A DNA stretch of 64,000 nt from Marinovum algicola (GTDB taxonomy: Bacteria > Pseudomonadota > Alphaproteobacteria > Rhodobacterales > Rhodobacteraceae): contig NZ_FNYY01000006.1 in the NCBI RefSeq assembly GCF_900109145.1, positions 62,001 through 126,000 on the forward strand, read 5' to 3'. The position numbers and the translations under genes were made by a program. Every line of letters starts with the position of its first letter. Position 1 is the stretch's first letter. Shown here one piece after another: positions 40,253 to 49,269 of this stretch. The notes under the pieces were generated by a model. The model worked only from the letters and a program-made list of their open reading frames with translations, was not told where the DNA came from and made no database searches.

Positions 40253-40954
40253 TCAGAACCTAAGCTGTTGCAGCTTGGCCATCCCGAGCCGATTGCCGAA
40301 CCATTGCTCTGACCGGACGATCCGGCCCCGGCCATCGACGTGGTATTTGTTGTTGAAGATGAACCAGGTGTCGTTCTCACGACAGGTTTCGATCATTGCC
40401 GTGGTGCCTTTGACGCTGGCCGATGGCCCATCAACCTGCACCTCGCAGGTAAAGCGGTAGCGCACGGTGATGTCTTCGCCATTGAGAAATCGCATCTCGC
40501 GCGCGATCGTGCCGGCGCGACGATTTGCTATGAGGCTGGGCAGGGCGCCAAAACTTACCGACATCAGATCGCCACCAAGGCCGCGGCTGCCGCGGGCCAG
40601 ACCGTTCTGCAAGCTCACGGTCTGGCGCGAGGCGGTGGCATAGGTGTCGATCGGGCCGTTGGCGCCGATCTTGGCGATCAGCGCGTTGGATTCGATGCGC
40701 GGAAAATCGATCAGTACCAGCGGTTGCGTCGCTTGCGCCGCCGCCTGGCTGGCCTGTTCCGCGGTGACCCGGGTCGGGCCTGCGCTTTGCTGTCCGGTTA
40801 GCTTGCTGCTCAGGGTGTTGCGCACCAGGGTACCGGTGTCGCTGCCCAGCTTTTCGCCGCCGGAACAGGCCGCCAGAAGGGTGGCGCAGCCAAGCGCCAC
40901 CAGCGTGCCAAGACCAAGGCGGCGGGAGTGTTTTTGCACCTCTGTCACGCTCAT
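40253..40954 (-). CDS. yjbF: YjbF/GfcB family lipoprotein of exopolysaccharide locus
   Basis: Outer-membrane lipoprotein of the YjbEFGH/GfcABCD-type polysaccharide system. The 233-aa protein has a lipobox LLAAC (Cys about 30), and a domain with SFGALPSLIANRRAGTIAREMRFL and NKYHVDGRGRIVRSEQW, typical for YjbF. Coupled to yjbH by ATGA (yjbH stop overlaps the yjbF start), so yjbH-yjbF is a leftward pair. YjbE and YjbG are not seen. Confidence 0.85.
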   Translation of the reverse strand: MSVTEVQKHSRRLGLGTLVALGCATLLAACSGGEKLGSDTGTLVRNTLSSKLTGQQSAGPTRVTAEQASQAAAQATQPLVLIDFPRIESNALIAKIGANGPIDTYATASRQTVSLQNGLARGSRGLGGDLMSVSFGALPSLIANRRAGTIAREMRFLNGEDITVRYRFTCEVQVDGPSASVKGTTAMIETCRENDTWFIFNNKYHVDGRGRIVRSEQWFGNRLGMAKLQQLRF

Positions 40955-43071
40955 CTCCAGAACTTGCCCCAGCTCTTGGCCATTTCGGGCTGGTGATAAT
41001 CACGCACCTGCTCATAGAGCCGTCCGTCGACCTTGAGCCGTGCGCCGCCGTCGCGGGTGAGCGACTGGATCGCGAAGGTGCTGCGCTCGGTCGAGGGCTG
41101 TGCCGACACCGCACCCAGCGGAATGGTGATGCGGATGCCCTTGTCGAAGGAACCTTCGCCGAAATCTTCGAACTTCGTGTCCGTCACCGTGGCATAGGCG
41201 CCGACGCGCCAGCCGTTCACGAACTCGCGGTCAAGGGTGACGGTGGCGCCCAGATCGCCGGCCAGATAGCTGCCGACGTCAAGCTGGCCGTGAAAGCCGT
41301 TGCCGAAATCGTAGTAGGCCGAGACATGGCCGTTGAAATCGGGGATCGTGCCGGTGCGGGTCTCGGACGAGCGCAGGCCGAAGAGCTGATCGAAATCGCG
41401 CGGTTTGACGTAGTTCAGCTCGACGCCCAGGGCGAGACGGCTGTCGACCGGTTTCCACAGCATCTCGCCGGAGACCCCGGCATACATGTCTTCGAGATAG
41501 CCGGCGGTGACGCGGCTGTAGACGTTGGGCGCGACGCGGCCGTAGTGCGCCAGCGTCAGCTGCTCGATCGCCGGGTCGCCTTCCTTGGCGTAGCGGGCCT
41601 TTTCCGTCCGCACCAGCGGCAGCGCATCGTCGTCCTGACGATCGATGTCGGTGAGGTTGCCCGCCAGGCGCTTGGTGACCGAGCCCGAAAGCACCAGGTT
41701 GGCGGTGGGCCGATAGCTTGCCTTGGCACGCACCCCGAAATCGCCGCGCAGCGGGCTCTCGGGGTCGAAGAACGAGAACTCGGTATAAGGCGAGATCGCC
41801 CAGCCAAAGCGCGGATATTCGTCATCAAACGCCGAGGGCGCCCGGCCGAACCCGTCAGAAATGGCGGTGCGGGCCAGGATTTCGGCGTTGTCGCGGTGTT
41901 CCAGCGCCTCGAGATCCGAACGCTGGAGGGTTACCGCGGACAGTGCCATGCCGTTGACGACCGGCACGATCACAAAACTCTCGATCGAGGCGGGCAACAC
42001 CCGGGTCATGGCGCGGGCGGTGCGTCCGATGGCCTGCGGAACCTGGCCATACCGCGGGTTGCGCAGGCGGACCACGGCGCGGCGCGGCTCGAGCTTGAGC
42101 CCCTCGAGCACGAGGCCGTCATTCGTCATCGCGGTATTGAGCGCGCTGCGATAGTCCGAGGTGTCGGCGGTGACCCAGCCCAAATCGCTGGCGGCCCCGG
42201 GCGCACGTGGTGACACCGGGACAGGCGCGCTTTCGGCGCCACCGGGAACGGCGGCGTCCTTGGGATTGGTGTGGACGGTGACCTGCGCGCCGATGGTATT
42301 GCCATAAAGATGGTAGAGCGAGAGCTGCGCGCCATTGTCAAAACGGTAGTCGACGCCGAAATTCCACGGCGAATCGTCGTCATGCTCGCCCCGGGTCCGC
42401 TCGCTTTCGTAGGTGTCCGAGGAATATTCCGCCGAAAAGGCCAGCCGCTCGGTCAGCGCGTAGCTCATCCCGGCAAAACCCGCCACATCGCCCCGGAACC
42501 ACCGGTCATAGGTTGGCAGCCCGCCTTCGCCCAGCAGCTCTTCGGGCCGATTGCCGGTTTCGGCAAAGGGGTTGCGAGAGCCGAGGCGGCCCCAGCCGAC
42601 GCCGCCGGTCACATCGAGACCGGGGATGATTTCCTTGGTGGCCACCAGATATTCGCCGCCGTAAAGCCCGGTGCCGATGAAATCCTGAAGCCCGACAACG
42701 ACGCCGGGCAGGAGATCGCCCTCGTCGAGAAGCTGGTAGCGCAGGTCGAAGCTGCGGTCATAGAACACCCCGTCGACCGAGCCGGCGGCCGAGAAATCCG
42801 AGATCCGCGAATAGCGGAACGAACCCGACAGCCGCGGCGTGATCTGAAAGCTGAGGGTCCCACGGCCCTGTGTGCCGCCGCCACCGATCGTCGTCGAGAG
42901 CGTGGCATCGGGCGCGACCCGCGCGGTCGGCATGTCGATCAGGCCGGGCAGGCCGTAGAGGTTGTAGGATGGAATGCCCTCGGCGGTGGCGGTGGGTGCG
43001 GCAAGCGCCGTCAGGCCCGCCAGCGTCGCGGCGACGCTTCCCCGCAGGGTGGCTTTCAACGAATTTGGCAT
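40951..43071 (-). CDS. yjbH: YjbH/GfcD family outer-membrane polysaccharide protein
   Basis: Predicted outer-membrane beta-barrel of a group 4 capsule or exopolysaccharide export system. The 706-aa protein has a signal peptide (ending about residue 31), then a barrel with YGLPGLIDMPTARVAPDATLSTTIGG near the mature start and many aromatic-alternating strands; it ends with HQPEMAKSWGKFWR. ATG 43071 begins the signal peptide; the frame is open to 43116. The region upstream (207 bp) is shared with the divergent motB gene. Confidence 0.88.
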   Translation of the reverse strand: MPNSLKATLRGSVAATLAGLTALAAPTATAEGIPSYNLYGLPGLIDMPTARVAPDATLSTTIGGGGTQGRGTLSFQITPRLSGSFRYSRISDFSAAGSVDGVFYDRSFDLRYQLLDEGDLLPGVVVGLQDFIGTGLYGGEYLVATKEIIPGLDVTGGVGWGRLGSRNPFAETGNRPEELLGEGGLPTYDRWFRGDVAGFAGMSYALTERLAFSAEYSSDTYESERTRGEHDDDSPWNFGVDYRFDNGAQLSLYHLYGNTIGAQVTVHTNPKDAAVPGGAESAPVPVSPRAPGAASDLGWVTADTSDYRSALNTAMTNDGLVLEGLKLEPRRAVVRLRNPRYGQVPQAIGRTARAMTRVLPASIESFVIVPVVNGMALSAVTLQRSDLEALEHRDNAEILARTAISDGFGRAPSAFDDEYPRFGWAISPYTEFSFFDPESPLRGDFGVRAKASYRPTANLVLSGSVTKRLAGNLTDIDRQDDDALPLVRTEKARYAKEGDPAIEQLTLAHYGRVAPNVYSRVTAGYLEDMYAGVSGEMLWKPVDSRLALGVELNYVKPRDFDQLFGLRSSETRTGTIPDFNGHVSAYYDFGNGFHGQLDVGSYLAGDLGATVTLDREFVNGWRVGAYATVTDTKFEDFGEGSFDKGIRITIPLGAVSAQPSTERSTFAIQSLTRDGGARLKVDGRLYEQVRDYHQPEMAKSWGKFWR

Positions 43072-43215
43072 GAAATCGCCCCGTCCCAATAGTCTTGCCT
43101 TCGTGATAGGCGGCAATGGCCCGCAAGTCCATGAGGGCAGGGGCGATTGCTGGCGGTTGTGACAAAATACGAACGCTTGCGCCCCGGCGCCGGCAAACCC
43201 CGCGAATTGTAGACG

Positions 43216-43230
43216 TTAAGTCAGCGGTAA
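43216..43230 (+). promoter_or_regulatory. CtrA-like site upstream of motB
   Basis: TTAA-GTCAGCG-GTAA, 7 of 8 conserved bases of the alphaproteobacterial CtrA consensus TTAA-N7-TTAA. It lies 49 bp before motB and in the divergent yjbH spacer. Confidence 0.55.
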
Positions 43231-43278
43231 CACCTGCTCTGCTATTCCTGTCCCCGGGTGAAACAGGGTGGTGAGACC

Positions 43279-44130
43279 ATGAGTGCTGACGGAAACGTCG
43301 CGCCGGTCATCATCAAAAGGAAAAAGGTTGTTGGCGGGGACGGGCACCATGGCGGTGCCTGGAAGGTCGCCTACGCGGATTTCGTGACCGCGATGATGGC
43401 ATTTTTCCTTTTGATGTGGCTGTTGAACGCGACAACGGAAAAACAACGCAAGGGGCTGGCGGATTACTTTGCGCCGACCATTCCGATCAACCGGGTGTCG
43501 GGCGGCGGCAGCGGCGCCTTTGGCGGCGACAGCGTGTTCTCGGAAGAGACCCTGCCACAGAACGGCACCGGCGCCTCGAACAAACATCCGACGAATGGCG
43601 ACAAGGCGCGCGGCGACACCGGCATCGATCCCTCTGGCGAGAACGCCGGCGACACGGCTTTCGAAGCGCAGGCCAACACCATCAAGGAGGCGCTTTACGG
43701 AAGGGGCGGCGAAAGCATGGTGGCCGAAAACGCGCTCAGGCACGTCGTGATGAAGACCACCGACGAGGGCCTGGTGCTCGAGCTTTTCGAGCTGCCTGAC
43801 AGCCGCTTGTTCGACGCGTTTGGCAATCCGACCGAGGTTCTGGCGGTGCTGGCCGATGCCCTGGCCGAGGCGGCAAGGACGGTGGACAACCCGCTGGCGA
43901 TCGAGGGCCATGTGCCGACCAGCCCCATCGTGCTGCGCCGGAACCTGGCCTGGGACCGCTCGGTCCAGCGCGCGCAGTTGTTTCGCAACATGCTGGAATT
44001 CGAAGGGCTTCCGCCCGGAGATGTGGCGCGGGTGACCGGCCACGCCGACCGCGACCGCGTCGATGACAATCCGCTGGCACTGCGCAACAGCCGGCTCGAG
44101 GTGATCTTTCTCAGGCAGCAAAGCCCGTAG
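43279..44130 (+). CDS. motB: flagellar motor stator protein MotB
   Basis: Stator subunit that anchors to peptidoglycan and forms a proton path with MotA. The 283-aa protein has the single helix KVAYADFVTAMMAFFLLMWLL with the proton-binding Asp34, an acidic Gly-rich linker, and a C-terminal OmpA-like domain (IEGHVPTSP...RVTGHADRDRVDDNPLALRNSRLEV). The ATG at 43279 is preferred over the GTG at 43258. motA is over 10 kb away in the same cluster. Confidence 0.93.
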   Translation: MSADGNVAPVIIKRKKVVGGDGHHGGAWKVAYADFVTAMMAFFLLMWLLNATTEKQRKGLADYFAPTIPINRVSGGGSGAFGGDSVFSEETLPQNGTGASNKHPTNGDKARGDTGIDPSGENAGDTAFEAQANTIKEALYGRGGESMVAENALRHVVMKTTDEGLVLELFELPDSRLFDAFGNPTEVLAVLADALAEAARTVDNPLAIEGHVPTSPIVLRRNLAWDRSVQRAQLFRNMLEFEGLPPGDVARVTGHADRDRVDDNPLALRNSRLEVIFLRQQSP

Positions 44131-44141
44131 GATTTTAGCTG

Positions 44142-44156
44142 TTAGCGCGCTGTTAA
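44142..44156 (+). promoter_or_regulatory. CtrA-like site upstream of flgE
   Basis: TTAG-CGCGCTG-TTAA, 7 of 8 bases of the CtrA consensus, 11 bp after motB stop and 55 bp before flgE. Suggests flgE-flgK-flgL-flgI has its own CtrA-controlled promoter. Confidence 0.55.
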
Positions 44157-44211
44157 GCCGGAGGCGTCTATCTGTTGCGTCAAGCAATCGATGCAGCAGA
44201 AAGGCGTGTCC

Positions 44212-45510
44212 ATGACGATCTCTTCTTCCCTCAATGCCGGTGTGGCGGGGTTGGCCGCGAATGCCACGCGACTTGCCGGCATATCCGACAATATCGCCAA
44301 TTCCTCGACCTATGGGTACAAACGGGTCGATACCGAGTTTCATTCGCTGGTGCTGACGCAATCCTCGCGCTCCTATACCGCCGGCGGCGTGCGGACCAGC
44401 ACGCAGCGGCTGATCGATCAGAGCGGCTCGCTGATCACCACGTCGAACCCGACCGATCTTGCCGTGCGGGGGCGGGGCATGCTGCCGGTGGCCACCGGCA
44501 GCGACGTGCGCACCAATGGCCCCGACGCCGAGATGCTGCTCACCACCACAGGTTCGTTCCGGCTGGACGAGGACGGTTATCTCAGCACGCCCTCCGGCCT
44601 GGTGGTGATGGGCTGGCCGGCCAGCGTCGACGGCACCATCCCCTCGTTTTCGCGCGATACCGCTGACGGGCTCGAGCCGATCCAGTTTTCCCAGAACCTG
44701 ACCGGCGACCCGACAACCCAGGTCGACATGAATCTCAACCTGCCGGCCACTGCCACCCTGACCGGTGCCAATGGCGATCCCTACAGTCTCTCGGTCGAAT
44801 ATTACGACAACCTCGGCACGTCGCAGAGCATCAACATCACCTTCACCCCGACGGTGCCGGCCAGCGGCGCGTCGAACGAATGGACAGTGGTGATGTCGGA
44901 TTCCGCCCAGGCCGGCGCGGTTGTCGGTGAATATACCATCACCTTTGACAACAGCCGCCAGACCGGCGGCACCATCGCCTCGGTCGTCGATATTTCCGGC
45001 GGCGCCTATGATCCGGTGACCGGGGTGATCCCGGTGACGGTCGCGGGTGGCCCGATCGACATCAACATCGGCGCCGTTGGCGACACCCGCGGCCTGTCGC
45101 AGCTCTCCGACAGTTTCGCGCCGATCTCGATCACCAAGGACGGCTCGCCGGTGGGCAACATGAACTCGGTCGAAGTCGATGAGAACGGCTATGTCCATGC
45201 CTTGTTCGACAGTGGCGTGACCCAGCTGCTCTATCAGATCCCGCTGGTCGACATGCCCAACCCCAATGGCTTGCAGGCGCTCGACCAGCAGACCTATCGC
45301 GTCTCGCCGGAAAGCGGCTCGTTCTTTCTCTGGGATTCCGGTGAAGGCCCGACCGGCGACATCAAGTCGTTTTCGCGGGAGGAATCCACCACCGATGTGG
45401 CGACCGAGCTGACTTCGATGATCCAGACCCAGCGGGCCTATTCGTCGAATGCCAAGGTCATTCAGACGGTGGATGAGATGCTTCAGGAAACCACCAATAT
45501 CAAACGCTAA
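44212..45510 (+). CDS. flgE: flagellar hook protein FlgE
   Basis: Main hook subunit. The 432-aa protein begins with the flagellar axial motif SSLNAGVAGLAANATRLAGISDNIANSSTYGYKR and ends with TELTSMIQTQRAYSSNAKVIQTVDEMLQETTNIKR, typical for hook proteins. ATG 44212 follows AAAGG. First gene of the flgE-flgK-flgL-flgI rightward operon. The CtrA-like site lies upstream. Confidence 0.95.
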   Translation: MTISSSLNAGVAGLAANATRLAGISDNIANSSTYGYKRVDTEFHSLVLTQSSRSYTAGGVRTSTQRLIDQSGSLITTSNPTDLAVRGRGMLPVATGSDVRTNGPDAEMLLTTTGSFRLDEDGYLSTPSGLVVMGWPASVDGTIPSFSRDTADGLEPIQFSQNLTGDPTTQVDMNLNLPATATLTGANGDPYSLSVEYYDNLGTSQSINITFTPTVPASGASNEWTVVMSDSAQAGAVVGEYTITFDNSRQTGGTIASVVDISGGAYDPVTGVIPVTVAGGPIDINIGAVGDTRGLSQLSDSFAPISITKDGSPVGNMNSVEVDENGYVHALFDSGVTQLLYQIPLVDMPNPNGLQALDQQTYRVSPESGSFFLWDSGEGPTGDIKSFSREESTTDVATELTSMIQTQRAYSSNAKVIQTVDEMLQETTNIKR

Positions 45511-45538
45511 GGCGCTGTCGCCGGAACCGAGGTGAGCC

Positions 45539-46996
45539 ATGTCCTTCTCTGGATCCCTGTCCAACGCCCTGTCGGGTTTGCGTGTGTCGTCGCTGGCGGC
45601 CGAGATTGTCTCGTCCAACCTGGCCAATGCCACCAACGCGGCCTATGCCACGCGCGATCTCGAAATCTCGGTGCGAGCCAGCGGCGCCGCTGGCGGGGTC
45701 GGGGTGGTCGGGGTCACCCGGTCGGTCGATCCGACGCTGCTGGGCGAATGGCGCCGGGCCCGGGCCAGCACGGCGGAACTGAGCACCGGCAACGGCTATC
45801 TCGCCCGGGTGGAGCAGGTCTTTGGCACGCCGGAAACCCCCGGCTCGCTCGCGGATCTGATGACCCGGTTCGAGGCCGCGCTGGTCTCGGCGGCGGCGCG
45901 GCCCGATCTCTCCATCCGGCTCGATGCCGCGGTCTCGTCGGCCGGCGCGGTGGCTGGCGCGCTGCGGGCCACATCGTCGGAGCTTCAGGCGCTGCGCACC
46001 GAGATCGACGGCAGGATCGGCCAGACCGTCACGGACCTCAACGCGCATCTCGCCAGGCTGGCCGACCTCAACAGCCGGATCATCAGCGCCGAAACCAGCG
46101 GCGCGCCCAGCCAGTCGCTGCACGATCTGCGCCAGGATGGCATCGACAAGATCTCTGAAATCGTGCCGCTGCGGGTCTTTCCGCGCGACAATGGCGCCGT
46201 GGCGCTTGTGTCCACCGCCGGCACCGTGCTGCTCGACGGCGTGGCGGCGGGGATCGACTTTTCCGCAACCAATGCGGTCACCGAATTCAGGACCTTGGCG
46301 AACGGCGGCCTGTCCGGCCTCAGCGTCGACGGATTTGACATCCCGGCCTCGGGCGCGGCCAGCCGGATCGGGGGCGGCAGCCTTGCGGCGCTCTTCGACC
46401 TGCGCGACGAGACCCTGCCCGGATATCAGACCGAGATCGATGCACTCGCCCGCAACCTGGTCGACAGGTTCCAGGACAGCGGGCTCGATCCGACGCTCGG
46501 CGCCGGCGAGGCCGGACTGTTCACCGATGCTGGCCAGGTCTTTGATCCGGTGAATGAAACCGGCCTTGCCCGCCGCATCGCGCTCAATCCCCAAGTCGAC
46601 CCGGAGGCCGGCGGCGCAAGCTGGCGCCTGCGCGACGGGCTTCAGGCGGCGGCGCCGGGAAATTCCGGCGATGGCACGGTTTTGCTGTCGATGATCGATC
46701 GCCTGGCCGAGGCCAGACCCGTCGCCTCCGGCAGCCAGATCGGCCTGTCCGGCACGGCGGCGTCGTTGACCGCGACGCTTCTGTCCGGGGTGGCCGCGGA
46801 TCTGACCGGCAATGAGGACCGGCTGAGCTATGCCGCCGCCCGCAGCGCCGAACTGACAGAGCAGAAGCTGAGGAGCGGCGTCGATACCGACACCGAGCTG
46901 CAAAAGCTCATGCAGATCGAAAAGGCCTATGCCGCCAATGCCCAGGTGCTGAGGACGGTGGATGAGATGATCGAAGTATTGCTGGGGGCGACCTGA
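45539..46996 (+). CDS. flgK: flagellar hook-associated protein FlgK
   Basis: HAP1, joins hook and filament. The 485-aa protein has the N-terminal SLSNALSGLRVSSLAAEIVSSNLANATNAAYATRDLE heptad region and the C-terminal LMQIEKAYAANAQVLRTVDEMIEVLLG. GAGGTGA precedes the ATG. ATGA overlap with flgL. Length is within the alphaproteobacterial FlgK range. Confidence 0.94.
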   Translation: MSFSGSLSNALSGLRVSSLAAEIVSSNLANATNAAYATRDLEISVRASGAAGGVGVVGVTRSVDPTLLGEWRRARASTAELSTGNGYLARVEQVFGTPETPGSLADLMTRFEAALVSAAARPDLSIRLDAAVSSAGAVAGALRATSSELQALRTEIDGRIGQTVTDLNAHLARLADLNSRIISAETSGAPSQSLHDLRQDGIDKISEIVPLRVFPRDNGAVALVSTAGTVLLDGVAAGIDFSATNAVTEFRTLANGGLSGLSVDGFDIPASGAASRIGGGSLAALFDLRDETLPGYQTEIDALARNLVDRFQDSGLDPTLGAGEAGLFTDAGQVFDPVNETGLARRIALNPQVDPEAGGASWRLRDGLQAAAPGNSGDGTVLLSMIDRLAEARPVASGSQIGLSGTAASLTATLLSGVAADLTGNEDRLSYAAARSAELTEQKLRSGVDTDTELQKLMQIEKAYAANAQVLRTVDEMIEVLLGAT

Positions 46997-48003
46997 TGAC
47001 ACTGACACCGATTGGCGACCTGTCGCGGGGCTTTGTCTTGCGTCATCGTCAGGCCGGGCTGCAATCGGAATCGATGCGGCTGCAAACCGAGCTGACCACC
47101 GGCCGGGTGGCGGGCACCCGCAACCATCTGCGCGGCGATTATGCCCATCTGAGCGATATCGAGCGCGGTCTCTCGATGCTCGAGAGCTACAGATCCGCGA
47201 TCGCCGAGAGTGACACGATGACCGCCACGATGCAGGCCGCGCTGGGCGCCGTGCGGGATCATTCCGCCGATCTTTCCGCCGGGCTGATGCTCGCGGCACA
47301 GGCCGGTTCCCCTCTCGATCTGCGCATCGCGTCCGCTGATGCCGAACAGGCTCTTGGTGCCCTGGTCGGCCAGCTCAACAGCCGAAGCGCCGGTCGCGCG
47401 CTGTTTTCCGGGGCCGCTTACGACAGTGCCGCGCTCGCCGCGCCGGAGGAGATGCTTGCCGCGCTGCGCGGCGCGCTTGCCGGCACGAGCACGCTTGCCG
47501 GCGTGGAGGCCGCGTTCGACAGCTGGTTCGGCAGCGGCGGCGGCTTTGAAACAAGCGGCTACCTCGGTGCGACGCGCGATGGCACGCCGCTGCAACTCTC
47601 CGAAGATCTGCGCCTCGGCCTGTCGGTCCGGGCCGACGATCCGGCGTTTCGCGATACGCTGAAAGCCACCGCCATGGCTGCGCTTGCCGCCGATGAAAGT
47701 CTGGGTTTTGCCGAGGATGTTCAGGTGCAGATGATCGAGAGCGCCGGTGCGCAGCTGATCGCGGCGCGGCCCGGGGTGCTCGATGTGATTGCCGGGCTGG
47801 GCGTCGTCCAGGCCCGCATCGAGGACGGCAGGGCGCGCAACGAGGCGGCCGGGCTGACGCTGGAACTGGCGCGCAATACGCTGCTCTCGGTCGACCCATA
47901 CGAAACGGCGACGCGGTTCGAAGCGGTGCAGAGCCAGATCGAAACGCTTTACGCCGTCACCGTGCGCGCCGCACGCATGAGCCTGCTGGACTACATGAGA
48001 TGA
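46996..48003 (+). CDS. flgL: flagellar hook-associated protein FlgL
   Basis: HAP3, joins FlgK to the flagellin filament. The 335-aa protein resembles flagellin-type proteins (LRHRQAGLQSESMRLQTELTTGRV near the start; helix-forming termini ending RMSLLDYMR). Starts inside the flgK stop and ends overlapping flgI. Family length about 300 residues. Confidence 0.9.
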   Translation: MTLTPIGDLSRGFVLRHRQAGLQSESMRLQTELTTGRVAGTRNHLRGDYAHLSDIERGLSMLESYRSAIAESDTMTATMQAALGAVRDHSADLSAGLMLAAQAGSPLDLRIASADAEQALGALVGQLNSRSAGRALFSGAAYDSAALAAPEEMLAALRGALAGTSTLAGVEAAFDSWFGSGGGFETSGYLGATRDGTPLQLSEDLRLGLSVRADDPAFRDTLKATAMAALAADESLGFAEDVQVQMIESAGAQLIAARPGVLDVIAGLGVVQARIEDGRARNEAAGLTLELARNTLLSVDPYETATRFEAVQSQIETLYAVTVRAARMSLLDYMR

Positions 48004-49112
48004 GCCCGATGCTGCGAACCTGGCTTCTGCTTCTTGTCGCCCTGATCGCCCCGGCCGTCGCCGGCGCCAATCCGATCCGGATCAAGGATCTGGTGGAATT
48101 CGACGGCGTCCGTGGCAACGATCTGGTGGGCTATGGCCTTGTGGTGGGCCTAGACGGCTCTGGCGACGGGCTGCGGAATGCGCCGTTCACAGAAGAGATC
48201 ATGAGCAATATTCTCGAACGGCTCGGCGTCAATGTGACCGGCGAGCAATTCCGCCCCAAGAATGTCGCCGCCGTCTTTGTCACGGCGACCCTGCCGCCCT
48301 TTGCCCGTTCGGGCAGCATGATCGATGTCACCGTCTCTGCCATCGGCGATGCCAAGAGCCTGTTGGGCGGGACGCTGATCATGACGCCGCTCAATGCCGC
48401 CGACGGCGAGATCTATGCCGTGGCCCAGGGCACGGTGATCTCCGGTGGTGCCAAGGCCGAAGGTGATGCCGCCCAGGTGACATTCGGCGTGCCCACCGCC
48501 GGCGTCATCCCGGCCGGCGCCCGGATCGAACGCGAGGTGGATTTCGACCTGTCGTCACTCGATGTCCTGCGGCTGGCCCTGCGGGAGCCGGATTTCACCA
48601 CCGCCGGCCGGATCGAGACGGCGATCAACCGGGCCTTTGGCCGCCAGGTGGCGGTGATGCTCGATTCCGGCACCGTTCGGCTCGATATCATCGCGACCCG
48701 CATGGCGTCGCCGGCGCATGCCCTCGGGCGCATCGAGAACATTCTTGTCGAACCCGAGCGCAAGGCGCGGGTGGTCGTCGATCAGCGCTCGGGCACGATT
48801 GTCATGGGCGAGGATGTGCGCATTTCCCGGGTCGCGGTGTCTCAGGGCAATCTGACCCTGCGGATCGAAGAGGCGCCGGTCGCGGTGCAGCCGAACCCCT
48901 TTTCCGACGGCGATACGGTTGTCGTGCCGCGCACGCGCGCTGCGATCGAAGAGGAAGCGGGGATCAACCTGGCCGAGGTGCCTGACGGAACCTCGCTGTC
49001 CGAGGTCGTGGCCGGGCTCAATGCGCTGGGCGTCGCGCCGCGGGACATGATCGATATCCTCAAGGCGATCAAGGCGGCCGGCGCGCTGCATGCGGAATTC
49101 ATCGTGCGGTGA
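48000..49112 (+). CDS. flgI: flagellar P-ring protein FlgI
   Basis: Periplasmic P-ring protein around the rod. The 370-aa protein has a signal peptide (MLRTWLLLLVALIAPAVAGA), then the family blocks RIKDLVEFDGVRGNDLVGYGLVVGLDGSGDG and ARVVVDQRSGTIVMGEDVRIS, and ends KAIKAAGALHAEFIVR. ATGA overlap with flgL. Convergent with fliP across a 157-bp spacer. Confidence 0.96.
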   Translation: MSPMLRTWLLLLVALIAPAVAGANPIRIKDLVEFDGVRGNDLVGYGLVVGLDGSGDGLRNAPFTEEIMSNILERLGVNVTGEQFRPKNVAAVFVTATLPPFARSGSMIDVTVSAIGDAKSLLGGTLIMTPLNAADGEIYAVAQGTVISGGAKAEGDAAQVTFGVPTAGVIPAGARIEREVDFDLSSLDVLRLALREPDFTTAGRIETAINRAFGRQVAVMLDSGTVRLDIIATRMASPAHALGRIENILVEPERKARVVVDQRSGTIVMGEDVRISRVAVSQGNLTLRIEEAPVAVQPNPFSDGDTVVVPRTRAAIEEEAGINLAEVPDGTSLSEVVAGLNALGVAPRDMIDILKAIKAAGALHAEFIVR

Positions 49113-49269
49113 GCGCGGCCCCGCGGCAGTAATGCGGACCGCCTGCGGTGCTCGCGTCGCGGCCGGCAGGCCGGCGCGCGTTGCCACGTTCGGCGCCGGG
49201 ACTGGTGGCCGGGCAGGCGAGCATGGCTCCGAGGTTTGGCCAGGTTCGACCAGGGTCGGGCCATGGGCG

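Noticed and set aside
43216-45636. Long open frame on the minus strand (806 codons) antisense to motB and flgE
   Set aside because: Very long high-GC shadow frame. The opposite strand encodes motB and flgE with clear motifs; this frame has no recognisable domain.
45500-47299. Minus-strand 599-codon frame antisense to flgK and start of flgL
   Set aside because: High-GC shadow of well-supported flagellar genes; Arg/Gly-rich translation with no motif.
49113-49269. 157-bp spacer between flgI and fliP considered for a small RNA or gene
   Set aside because: Convergent gap with several short GC dyads but no reading frame or convincing terminator; nothing supportable seen.
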